Under the pieces are notes generated by a model that made no database searches, was not told where the DNA came from, and saw only the letters and a list, made by a program, of their open reading frames with translations. From NCBI RefSeq assembly GCF_009711415.1, contig NZ_SMLZ01000104.1, forward strand, positions 47,784 through 111,783: a stretch of DNA of 64,000 bases, read 5' to 3'. A program made the translations under genes and the position numbers. How positions within the stretch are numbered: the stretch's first letter is position 1; the number at the start of each line of letters is the position of its first letter. Positions 44,360 through 52,529 of this stretch are shown here, piece by piece. This DNA comes from Roseibium denhamense (GTDB lineage: Bacteria > Pseudomonadota > Alphaproteobacteria > Rhizobiales > Stappiaceae).

Positions 44360-44746
44360 CAGTCGCTCCCCGATCCGCTTCGCTGCGGATTTGAACCCGT
44401 TTTGTTCCGCACAACCTAAAGACGCTAGGATTCTATTCTTGTGAATTTTTTCTTCTGATTTTTCAGAACCCGCGTTCGCCAGCGCTCAGGAAATTCGGTT
44501 AAGCTATTGCTTTTACGAAACCTTACAGCTACCAAAACTTCCCTAACGGCAAGCAGGGGAAGAAGGACCACAACCAAATATACACGCAATAGGCGAAAAT
44601 GTCATTTTCAGCTGCTGTCGTGGCTCGATGCCAGGACAACATCACGCACCAAGTTGGTCATGAAAGGAGTGTGCAGGAGCAATCAGCCTAACAGGCAAAG
44701 CCATCAGGTCGTTTGCGTTCGCTTTTTGGATTGTCCAGGAAGTTTT
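44360..44746. other. Region upstream of the reb sigma factor
   Basis: Apart from promoter candidate P1 (44421-44444), no gene or clear structure is seen. The plus-strand frame at 44507-44752 runs into the tRNA and has no coding character. Confidence 0.5.
44421..44444 (-). promoter_or_regulatory. ECF-type promoter candidate P1 (sigma factor gene)
   Basis: Minus strand TTCACAA, 14 nt, CGTC, with CGTC 62 nt upstream of the sigma start. The shared sequence with P2 and P3 suggests the sigma factor acts on its own promoter. Confidence 0.75.
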
Positions 44747-44822
44747 TGGTGAGCCGACAGGGGTTCGAACCCTGGACCTACTGATTAAAAGTCAGTTGCT
44801 CTACCAGCTGAGCTATCGGCTC
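44747..44822 (-). tRNA. tRNA-Lys (anticodon TTT), CCA encoded
   Basis: Read on the minus strand, the acceptor arms GAGCCGA/TCGGCTC pair perfectly. TAGCTCAGCTGGTAGAGCA is the D arm, ACTGA-CTTTTAA-TCAGT the anticodon arm with TTT, and CAGGGTTCGAACCCTG the T arm. The 3' CCA is encoded. Confidence 0.97.
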
Positions 44823-45244
44823 TCACCAAGTCCGGCAACGATGCTGGCCCGCAGCCGAACTGCGGTGCGCCGGAGAGCCCGCTGTATAATCGGGCAAGCA
44901 GGCCGATGCAATCCCCTCATGTCATTTTTTTGTCAATTCGGATGCCGTCAAACTGCGGCTGACAGGCGCAGCAGATTCCCGCTAATTATCATCTTTAATT
45001 TGCCATCCATAAGAAACATTTAAAAACATAAGCGATCTTCTGCGCAATATTCGGATTTAAGGCTTGACCCATCAAACGCGCCTGACTAGGGTGCGCCGCA
45101 TCAAGGCTCGGCTGGCGGGTTGTCCTTGAGCCAATTTGTTTGATGCTTCTGTTTATGGAGGCCTGAACGGTTGGACCGGCTTATAGCCAAAAAACGCAAG
45201 AACGGGCTTCGCGGCCTTTGCACAGCAACAAGGACCGGACCGGC
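44823..45244. other. Promoter region of the ilvB leader
   Basis: No gene is seen. TTGACC (45064-45069), a 17-nt spacer and TAGGGT (45087-45092) make a plausible sigma-70 promoter about 150 nt before the ilvB leader peptide. Confidence 0.5.
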
Positions 45245-45298
45245 ATGATGATGTCGCTCATTCTAGTGGTGGTGGACATGCGCGCCCCGGCGGGATAA
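45245..45298 (+). CDS. ilvB leader peptide (attenuation)
   Basis: A 17-codon frame encodes [17 protein letters not shown], with the run Leu-Ile-Leu-Val-Val-Val that would stall ribosomes when branched-chain aminoacyl-tRNAs are low. It ends 29 nt before a terminator-like hairpin that precedes acetolactate synthase. This is the classical layout of transcription attenuation for branched-chain amino acid genes. Confidence 0.88.
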   Translation: MMMSLILVVVDMRAPAG

Positions 45299-45327
45299 CC
45301 CCCGACCGGACATAATGGCGCGCGACC

Positions 45328-45352
45328 AAGGCTCCCCCAGGGGCCTTTTTTT
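45328..45352 (+). terminator. ilvB attenuator (terminator hairpin)
   Basis: AAGGCTCC (45328-45335), loop CCCA and GGGGCCTT (45340-45347) form an 8-bp stem with one G-T pair, followed by T (45348-45352). Located after the leader peptide and 120 nt before ilvB, it should stop transcription unless the ribosome stalls at the Leu/Ile/Val codons. Confidence 0.85.
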
Positions 45353-45473
45353 GTATCCGGCGTCGAAGGACGATCACACCAACGGACCGAATTGCAGTCC
45401 TAACCCGCGAAAGCGAACCAAAAAAGTGAGAGCCAAGCCTGAATTCAGGCGGAAAACTGAGGACGTGAAAAGA

Positions 45474-47249
45474 ATGACACGGGAAATGACCGGCGCCGAA
45501 ATGGTCATCCAGGCGCTGAAAGACCAGGGAGTTGATACCATCTTCGGCTACCCGGGCGGCGCAGTGCTTCCCATCTATGACGAGATCATTCAACAGGACG
45601 GCCTCGAGCACATTCTCGTGCGCCACGAACAGGGCGCGGGCCATGCCGCGGAAGGCTATGCCCGCTCCACCGGCAAGCCCGGCGTTGCCCTGGTCACGTC
45701 AGGCCCGGGCGCAACCAACATGGTCACCGCCCTGACCGATGCCATGCTGGACAGCATTCCGCTTGTCTGCATCTCTGGCCAGGTGCCGACGCATTTGATC
45801 GGCAATGACGCCTTCCAGGAATGCGACACGGTCGGCATTACCCGGCCTTGCACGAAGCACAATTGGCTGGTCCGCAATGTCGACGATCTGCCGCGCATCC
45901 TGCACGAGGCCTTTTATGTCGCAACATCCGGCCGTCCGGGTCCGGTGGTCGTTGACATCCCAAAGGACGTCCAGTTCGCGACCGGCACCTATCAGGGTCC
46001 GACACCGAACCCGGCTGCCGCCCACAAGAGCTACCGCCCGCAGGTGAAGGGCGATGCGGCATCGATCCGCATGGCTGCGGAAATGATGGCCGCCGCGAAA
46101 CGGCCGATCCTTTATACCGGCGGCGGCGTCATCAACTCCGGCCCGCAGGCCTGCCAGCTGCTGCGCGAGCTGGTCTCTCTGACAGGGTTCCCGATCACCT
46201 CAACCCTGATGGGCCTTGGCGCCTATCCGGCCTCCGGTGACAACTGGCTCGGCATGCTCGGCATGCATGGAACCTACGAAGCCAATATGGCGATGCACGA
46301 CTGCGACCTGATGATCAACATCGGTGCCCGCTTTGACGACCGCATCACCGGGCGGACAGACGCCTTCTCCCCCGGTTCCAAGAAGATCCATATCGACATC
46401 GATCCGTCTTCGATCAACAAGACGATCAATGCGGATCTGCCGATAATCGGCGATGTGGCCCATGTCCTGGAAGATCTGGTCCGGATCTGGCGCACGTCGT
46501 CCATGAAGGCTGAAGACAGCGCGATGAAGGCCTGGTGGCATCAAATCGATGCCTGGCGCGCCCGCAACTCGCTGGCCTACAAGCCCAACGACGATGTCAT
46601 CATGCCGCAATACGCCATCCAGCGGCTCTATGAACTGACCAAACACCGCAAGACTTTTGTTTCCACGGAAGTGGGCCAGCATCAGATGTGGGCAGCCCAG
46701 TTCTACGGTTTCGAGGAGCCGAACCGGTGGCTGACCTCTGGCGGCCTCGGCACCATGGGCTACGGCCTTCCGGCCGCAATCGGTGCCCAGGTTGCCCACC
46801 GCGATGCGCTGTGCGTGGACATTGCAGGCGATGCCTCGATCCTCATGAACATTCAGGAAATGTCGACCGCGGTTCAGTACCGGCTTCCCGTCAAGGTGTT
46901 CATCTTGAACAACCAGTATATGGGCATGGTGCGCCAGTGGCAGCAGCTGCTGCATGGCAACCGTCTGTCGCATTCCTATACGGAGAGCCTGCCAGATTTC
47001 GTCAAACTGGCCGAAGCTTACGGTGGGGTTGGGTTCCGGGTTGAAAAACCGTCCGATCTGGATGGTGCAATCGAAGAAATGATCGCTGTCGACAGGCCTG
47101 TGCTGTTCGATTGCCGGGTTGCGGCGCTCGCCAACTGCTTCCCCATGATCCCATCGGGCAAAGCTCACAATGAAATGCTGCTTCCGGACGAGGCCAATGA
47201 CGAGGCGGTCGCCAATGCGATTTCCGCCGAAGGCAAAACTCTCGTCTAG
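45474..47249 (+). CDS. ilvB: Acetolactate synthase, large (catalytic) subunit
   Basis: The 591-residue thiamine-diphosphate enzyme catalyses the first common step of valine, leucine and isoleucine synthesis. Motifs are [35 protein letters not shown] with the catalytic Glu (about residue 50), [12 protein letters not shown], and the ThDP-binding [15 protein letters not shown]...[11 protein letters not shown] (about 450). The start at 45474 ([11 protein letters not shown]) or GTG at 45465 is preferred; the open frame reaches 45315 but would begin inside the attenuator. ilvN follows by 26 nt. Confidence 0.96.
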   Translation: MTREMTGAEMVIQALKDQGVDTIFGYPGGAVLPIYDEIIQQDGLEHILVRHEQGAGHAAEGYARSTGKPGVALVTSGPGATNMVTALTDAMLDSIPLVCISGQVPTHLIGNDAFQECDTVGITRPCTKHNWLVRNVDDLPRILHEAFYVATSGRPGPVVVDIPKDVQFATGTYQGPTPNPAAAHKSYRPQVKGDAASIRMAAEMMAAAKRPILYTGGGVINSGPQACQLLRELVSLTGFPITSTLMGLGAYPASGDNWLGMLGMHGTYEANMAMHDCDLMINIGARFDDRITGRTDAFSPGSKKIHIDIDPSSINKTINADLPIIGDVAHVLEDLVRIWRTSSMKAEDSAMKAWWHQIDAWRARNSLAYKPNDDVIMPQYAIQRLYELTKHRKTFVSTEVGQHQMWAAQFYGFEEPNRWLTSGGLGTMGYGLPAAIGAQVAHRDALCVDIAGDASILMNIQEMSTAVQYRLPVKVFILNNQYMGMVRQWQQLLHGNRLSHSYTESLPDFVKLAEAYGGVGFRVEKPSDLDGAIEEMIAVDRPVLFDCRVAALANCFPMIPSGKAHNEMLLPDEANDEAVANAISAEGKTLV

Positions 47250-47275
47250 GGCCGGTCAGAAGGATTTTTGAGAAG

Positions 47276-47848
47276 ATGAACGCACAAAACGTCAATGCGC
47301 CATCCGCCTATTTTCTTGCGGAAGTCAGCAACGAGATCGAAACGCACACCCTATCGCTGATCGTTGACAACGAGCCGGGCGTGCTGGCACGGGTGATCGG
47401 GCTGTTTTCAGGCCGCGGCTACAATATCGACAGCCTGACGGTGTCGGAGACAGAGCACGAAAAGCACCTGTCCCGGATCACCATCGTGACCACCGGGACC
47501 CCGATGATCATCGAACAGATCCGCCACCAGCTGGACCGGTTGGTGCCGGTTCACCGGGTCACGGACCTGACCGTCCGGGCGCGCCGCATGAACCAGGACA
47601 AGCCGCTGGAACGGGAGCTCGCTCTTGTGAAGGTAACAGGTGCCGGTGAAAAGCGGCTGGAGGCCCTGCGCCTGGCCGATGCTTTCAAGGCCACGGTGAT
47701 TGATGCGACAACCGATCACTTTGTCTTCGAAATTACAGGACGGACCTCCAAGATCGAGCAATTCATCTCGATCATGAAGCCACTGGGGCTGGTGGAAGTC
47801 TCCCGCACAGGCGTCGCCGCCGTCCAGCGCGGGCCGGAAGGGCTCTGA
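47276..47848 (+). CDS. ilvN: Acetolactate synthase, small (regulatory) subunit
   Basis: The 190-residue subunit carries feedback inhibition by valine. An ACT domain is visible at about residues 22-95 (THTLSLIVDNEPGVLARVIGLFSGRGYNIDSLTVSE), followed by the C-terminal ALS_ss domain with ERELALVKVTG and FVFEITGRTSKIEQFI. It is co-transcribed with ilvB. The family name ilvH is used interchangeably for this type. Confidence 0.95.
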   Translation: MNAQNVNAPSAYFLAEVSNEIETHTLSLIVDNEPGVLARVIGLFSGRGYNIDSLTVSETEHEKHLSRITIVTTGTPMIIEQIRHQLDRLVPVHRVTDLTVRARRMNQDKPLERELALVKVTGAGEKRLEALRLADAFKATVIDATTDHFVFEITGRTSKIEQFISIMKPLGLVEVSRTGVAAVQRGPEGL

Positions 47849-47876
47849 TCCTCGCCAGAATTGCGACAACAACCAT

Positions 47877-47912
47877 GGCCTGCCACGCTGATCGCGGCGG
47901 GCCTTATTATGT
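47877..47912 (+). terminator. Probable terminator after ilvN
   Basis: GGCCTGCC (47877-47884) pairs with GGCGGGCC (47896-47903) with one G-T pair, followed by TTATTATGTT. A moderate structure. Confidence 0.5.
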
Positions 47913-47927
47913 TGCGGAGTTCAACGC

Positions 47928-50498
47928 CTACTGAGCACCGGAATAGATGAGCCGCAATTTATAGCGGTTGTTGCGCTCATCATCATTTCCCGGATCATCG
48001 ACAGACATCAAAAACAGGTCCGGCGCCCCATCATTGATCGATGGTGTCGCTGGATCACCGTCGCCGAACTGGTGAGCGGCGATCCCGGCACCATCTGAGC
48101 TGCTGGAATGGGCATGAAACCTTTGTTCGAGCCGGGTTCCGTCTGAAATTCCAAGCGTGTTCAAATTGTACAAAGTGACAGTCTTGAAGTGATCCGATCC
48201 GGAACTGTCGTCCAGTATCGCGAACATCAGCTCAGGCCTGCCATTGTTATCGCTGTCGAACAGCGTCGCCCCAAAGCCATCTGAACGATGGCTCAAACCG
48301 TCCTCCTGAAACGGCCCGAACCAGGTGAAATTTCCAAGGCTCGTGGGATTGCGGCCAATGATGTATTTGATCTTGTTCTGCCCATCCGGATTGTCGTAGA
48401 CGCCGATGATCACATCGTCGCGGCCCTCACCGTCAATGTCGCCAATGGCAACACCCAATCCATCGATGTTGCTGCCGAGCGACTGTCCGCCCATGGCCTG
48501 GCGGCTGGACAGGCAGTTGCCAAGCCGGTCATCGGCAAAATCCCTGCAGATCCTGTACTTTATCAGATTTCCACCGTCATAAACCGCAACCAGCATGTCG
48601 TCGCTGTTGAACCCGTCAAGATCGCCAAAGGCTATCCCCGCACCATTGCCGCGATGGCCAAGGCCATCCAGTTGCAGCTGTTCGAAACATGTCAGTCTGT
48701 TGCCGGTCTCCTCATAGTCGCACAGATCGAGTTTAAAGCTGTTCTGGCCATTGGCGTCATCATATGTCATCAAGACCACTTCCATGCGCGGATCGTTGTC
48801 CAGATTGGTGATGGCAATTCCCCCGCCATCGCCTCGTCTGGAGCGCGTATCCTGCTGCACAGGATCGGGACACATCGCGCCCAACGCATCGATGTCGCCG
48901 CGCGTGTACCCGGATGGAAGGCTTCCGATAGTTTGTCCTTCCGGCCTTGGAATGATCGTCCGGGCACGCAAATTGCCGCTCAGAATTCCGCCGGTCCTGG
49001 CCCCGTAGTGCATGTTCGACCTGAAATCGTAAGGTCCGATCTCAAGACCGTTGCTGGTCCTCTTCACGAAATTCGGCTTTGCCGATTCCCGGATACCATT
49101 CCAGTTGATCTGAACATATTCGTCGCGGTCAATCCGCGTATGCTCATGAAACAGCCCCATGGCATGGCCCATTTCGTGGACGAATGTCCCCCGGCCAATG
49201 AAGTTCCGGGCTTGCTGGCTTGGGATGGTGAACAGAATATCCTGCCGGCCGCCCGCACGGCCCACTTTTGACCGACCGCAAAAGACCGGCTGGCTGCGGT
49301 CCGTATCCTCATAGTCGCATGGGGCCTCCAGCCCGGTGAAAACGACATAATCGTCATCGGCGGAGGTCTTTGGAACCCAACGGAAATCCGTGTTGGCGTT
49401 CACGTATTCAATCGCAGCGTCGATGGCCTGGCGCGTCTGGATTTTCGCCGAGGAAAGGTTCGGCGCGTTGCTGCCGCTAAAGACGACATCGCTGTCACCG
49501 GGGCGCACCACAAGGGAACTGGCATCAATTTCATAAGGGACCCGGCAATCCGGCCAAAGCTTGGCACCGCTGGAAACGCTCAATGCATAGCTCGCATTCG
49601 CGAGACCGGATTGCATCTCACCGACGACAATATCCCCCTCAACGGTAAGAAGACTCCCCCGGATATCGACATCGCGCAGGCGCGCGTCCGGCTCCCCCAG
49701 CAGCTGAACCTGCATGCGCTCAGCCATCGGCACGGCCAGAATGTTTTGCAGATGCTGAAAGTCGCTCCGGCCGGAAATGGATTTGGGATCTCCGAACCCC
49801 ATGCTGAACCCGCCGTTCGCACGCCGCTGGCCCTTTGGAAGGGCGATCATGGGACCGGAAGAAAACCGTGGTGACGCTTCGATGCGGGTCCCGAAATAAA
49901 AATAGGCCGCTACGGGACGTTTGCCCTTCTGGAAACGGGATTCAGCGAAAAAAACCACTTTGTCTCCCACGGTGCGAAGGTAAAAACGGCGCCCCCTGTC
50001 GTCCTGGTAGGTGCCGTCAAAATCGGTGCCGTGACTTCGAAAACCTCCGTCGGTTTGTAGTGGAAGCTGGGCACGCAGCTGCGAGAGATTGCACGGACGC
50101 ATGATCGAATAGGGCAATCCGTTCGCCTGTCCCTGCAGCCTGAGGTGACCTCCAGCGATGATTGAAAGGGTCACCCGGCCATTCGCTGTTGCGGTGAATT
50201 TGGGGACGGAAATGAAGCGGCCCGTGATGGTACTGCCGATTCGCCGCCCCCGGAATACATGGGCGTAGCTTCGCCCCGGATGCTCGGCGAACCAATAGAC
50301 GATATCGTCAATCTGTCTCAGATACGCAATACCGCCATCATTGGTGACATAGCCAGGTGCAAGATCAATGGTCTCAAGATTCACAGCACCAGCGATTTGC
50401 GGCCCGTCACCCCGACAAGCTATGTCGGCCGGTTGCGCAAGAGTGGTGTGTAATAACAGCAAGTAGCAGAATAATGTCGCAAAAAATGACTTAAGCAT
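47928..50498 (-). CDS. Secreted astacin-like metalloprotease with FG-GAP-type repeats
   Basis: The 856-residue protein has a signal peptide (FFATLFCYLLLLHTTLAQ). Around residue 440 is the astacin zinc motif HEMGHAMGLFHEHTR followed by DRD, and about 45 residues later the Met-turn SNMHYG. About 300 residues of unrecognised beta-rich sequence precede the protease domain. The C-terminal 300 residues hold four or more FG-GAP/VCBS-like repeats with Asp-rich loops (ITNLDNDPRMEVV, AFGDLDGFNSDDML, AIGDIDGEGRDDVI, LFDSDNNGRPELM), which usually bind calcium and form a propeller. Probably an exported protease; the target is unknown. Confidence 0.88.
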   Translation of the reverse strand: MLKSFFATLFCYLLLLHTTLAQPADIACRGDGPQIAGAVNLETIDLAPGYVTNDGGIAYLRQIDDIVYWFAEHPGRSYAHVFRGRRIGSTITGRFISVPKFTATANGRVTLSIIAGGHLRLQGQANGLPYSIMRPCNLSQLRAQLPLQTDGGFRSHGTDFDGTYQDDRGRRFYLRTVGDKVVFFAESRFQKGKRPVAAYFYFGTRIEASPRFSSGPMIALPKGQRRANGGFSMGFGDPKSISGRSDFQHLQNILAVPMAERMQVQLLGEPDARLRDVDIRGSLLTVEGDIVVGEMQSGLANASYALSVSSGAKLWPDCRVPYEIDASSLVVRPGDSDVVFSGSNAPNLSSAKIQTRQAIDAAIEYVNANTDFRWVPKTSADDDYVVFTGLEAPCDYEDTDRSQPVFCGRSKVGRAGGRQDILFTIPSQQARNFIGRGTFVHEMGHAMGLFHEHTRIDRDEYVQINWNGIRESAKPNFVKRTSNGLEIGPYDFRSNMHYGARTGGILSGNLRARTIIPRPEGQTIGSLPSGYTRGDIDALGAMCPDPVQQDTRSRRGDGGGIAITNLDNDPRMEVVLMTYDDANGQNSFKLDLCDYEETGNRLTCFEQLQLDGLGHRGNGAGIAFGDLDGFNSDDMLVAVYDGGNLIKYRICRDFADDRLGNCLSSRQAMGGQSLGSNIDGLGVAIGDIDGEGRDDVIIGVYDNPDGQNKIKYIIGRNPTSLGNFTWFGPFQEDGLSHRSDGFGATLFDSDNNGRPELMFAILDDSSGSDHFKTVTLYNLNTLGISDGTRLEQRFHAHSSSSDGAGIAAHQFGDGDPATPSINDGAPDLFLMSVDDPGNDDERNNRYKLRLIYSGAQ

Positions 50499-50607
50499 GT
50501 GTCCCTCCCGGACGCAGCACTAAGCCCCCCTACCGTAAAGGTAGCAGATCCGATCACATACAACAAACGACACCACCAAGCTCAGTCTTCGCCGTACGGC
50601 CAAGGCA

Positions 50608-51504
50608 TCAAGCATGGGCATGCACCAGCTCCCTAGCAGGCCACTGCGCCTTGACCGCAGCCCCCTCATAAAGACTGTCGAGAAACGCGAGGATAGCAGC
50701 GGACGGATCCTCGGCTGTCCGGGCGTCCTCATATTTCAAGATCGCCAGCGCGCCGCCGTTTTTCTCAGCCCAGAATGCCGGTGCCGGTTGAAGTTCTACC
50801 TGGTTCATGCCTACCGGCTCCGGATAGGCATAGCCGTAAAAGGCAGCTTCCGGGAAGGTGTCGTCGCCGGGCCAAAACCCGACGGAAATCACCTCATGGG
50901 AATAGGCTTCCCGGTCCGACTGACGGCCACCTTCGAGCGGATGTGGCTTTCCTGAAAACCGCGTCACGACCAGGTCAAAAGAGTGCCAGTAAAGCTGAAC
51001 CGGGGTCTGCTTGCCGGCAAAGCGGGTGCGGAACGCCTCAAAAACGCCAGAGATCGAACACAGGGCCCGCCAGAACCGGGAAACTGCCGCCGCATCATAG
51101 GCACGCGTCCGGGTGTCCTGCGCAAAGGGCGTTGTCGACTTGTTGTCATAGGGCGTGGCCAGAATCTCAACCGCAATATCTAACTCCGCAAGACGGGAGA
51201 AAACCGCATCATAAAAACCGGCCACGGTCAGGCCCGGCACGGAAAATTCGGCTTTTCGACCATCATTCCGCGTAATGATGACCCTGTGGTCCAGCGTGTC
51301 GTAGAGGATCTCGAAGCCGCTGTCCCCGTAGGGAATACGTCCCGTCGTCAGGCCGCTGATATGCGGGTAGAGCGTGACGTGCCACCAATGGTTCAGCTTT
51401 GGATGCGTCTTCATCCGGATTTTGCCAATGATCTGCAAAAATAGATGAAGCGTGTCTTTCGTCTCGGACCACTCGGTATAGGGCAAGGGCGGCAAGCTGA
51501 TCAC
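50608..51504 (-). CDS. DUF5996 family protein
   Basis: The 298-residue soluble protein starts LPPLPYTEWSETKDTLHLFLQIIGKIRM, the conserved opening of the DUF5996 family, and contains NHWWHVTLYPHISGLTTGRIPYG, PVQLYWHSFDLVVTRFSGK and EVISVGFWPGDDTFPEAAFYGYAYPEP. No catalytic motif is evident and the family has no assigned function. No signal peptide or membrane segment is seen. It is a single gene, with astacin-like protease downstream and an SDR upstream on the same strand. Confidence 0.85.
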   Translation of the reverse strand: MISLPPLPYTEWSETKDTLHLFLQIIGKIRMKTHPKLNHWWHVTLYPHISGLTTGRIPYGDSGFEILYDTLDHRVIITRNDGRKAEFSVPGLTVAGFYDAVFSRLAELDIAVEILATPYDNKSTTPFAQDTRTRAYDAAAVSRFWRALCSISGVFEAFRTRFAGKQTPVQLYWHSFDLVVTRFSGKPHPLEGGRQSDREAYSHEVISVGFWPGDDTFPEAAFYGYAYPEPVGMNQVELQPAPAFWAEKNGGALAILKYEDARTAEDPSAAILAFLDSLYEGAAVKAQWPARELVHAHA

Positions 51505-51664
51505 TGGAAGGCTCCGGGGTTGGGCAGGACGTCTGGGATGAGCCTAGGCTATTTGGAACCGGCAAGCCATCCGGCCCCGCTGAATTCGCTCTTCGAAGGA
51601 TAAGAAAGTGACAGCTGTACCGTGGCCCCTGCCAAAGCACAGCTGTCGCGGTCCACTCCTGCGC

Positions 51665-52381
51665 TTACTCGATCACAAGCGATGAGACTGTCACGCTTGG
51701 GGGGACGTTCAGCATGAACAGAATAGCCTCAACCACTTCCCGGTTGCTAAGCGACTGACGCCCAGTATCGGCCGCGGTCCACTCTGCATCCAGCGGCGAG
51801 ATATCATCGATGTAACTTGGAAAAACGGCAGAGACCCGCACATTGGTGTCTGCCAGTTCATCGGCAAGGCCTTGCACCATTCCGGCCTGTGCGGATTTTG
51901 ACGCACGGAACGGCACGCCCCCGCCTGATTGCTTGCGGTTCTGGATGCCGCTGGTGGACACAACCGTATGGATGTCAGCATCGGGTCTGTTCAGAAGATT
52001 GGGAAGAACATGGCGCGTCAGGATCAACGCACCGCTCGCCGCAGATAAAAGACAGGACTGAATGTCCTCATCCAGCATACCGGACAAAGGGCCCGTCAGC
52101 CACATGGCGCCATTGTGGATCACCCCGTCCAGGTCCTCATGATTGGCGGCATGCGCTGTCCCTGCCACACTACAACTCTTCGCATCCGCAAGATCACAGG
52201 AAATCGTGGCGGCCACTTGTCCCGTCCGGTCCTTGATCGTACGAGCGGTTTCGGTGAGCATGCCTTCATGTCTTCCCAGCAGCACAACACGGCATCCGGC
52301 GTCGGCCATTGTAATGGCAAGCGCTGCGCCCAAGCCCCGGCCGGCTCCGGTGATTGCATATTTCCGGTTTGAAATCCGCAT
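51665..52381 (-). CDS. SDR family protein lacking the catalytic Tyr
   Basis: The 238-residue protein has the Rossmann motif YAITGAGRGLGAAL at the N-terminus, VVLLGRH, CDLADAKS and the NGA motif IHNGAMWL. The serine loop VVSTSG is kept. The YxxxK position reads FRASK, so Tyr is replaced by Phe while Lys stays; classical dehydrogenase chemistry should be impaired. It may be a non-catalytic or altered SDR. The start at MRISNRKYA (52381) is preferred over the longer frame start at 52441. Confidence 0.85.
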   Translation of the reverse strand: MRISNRKYAITGAGRGLGAALAITMADAGCRVVLLGRHEGMLTETARTIKDRTGQVAATISCDLADAKSCSVAGTAHAANHEDLDGVIHNGAMWLTGPLSGMLDEDIQSCLLSAASGALILTRHVLPNLLNRPDADIHTVVSTSGIQNRKQSGGGVPFRASKSAQAGMVQGLADELADTNVRVSAVFPSYIDDISPLDAEWTAADTGRQSLSNREVVEAILFMLNVPPSVTVSSLVIE

Positions 52382-52529
52382 CTTTGACCTACTCCCAAGT
52401 CGTTGTCTTGAAGGTTCAAAGACGGCTTGATAGGAGCTCAAGTTAAGGTGAGGTCAAGCGGTTTATTTCCGCACGAAGGGTCCAGGCTGGACACCTGGCG
52501 AACGTTTCGATCCTTGGGAAGAAGAAGTT

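Noticed and set aside
44385..44415. GGAAC (EcfG-type -35) upstream of the sigma gene
   Set aside because: No CGTT-type -10 box lies at the required 16-17 nt spacing.
44507..44752. 81-residue plus-strand frame before the tRNA
   Set aside because: It runs into tRNA-Lys and has low-complexity basic content without codon preference.
45315..45473. N-terminal extension of IlvB from the longest open frame
   Set aside because: It starts within the attenuator region and overlaps the terminator hairpin; the recognisable IlvB N-terminus begins at 45474 (or 45465).
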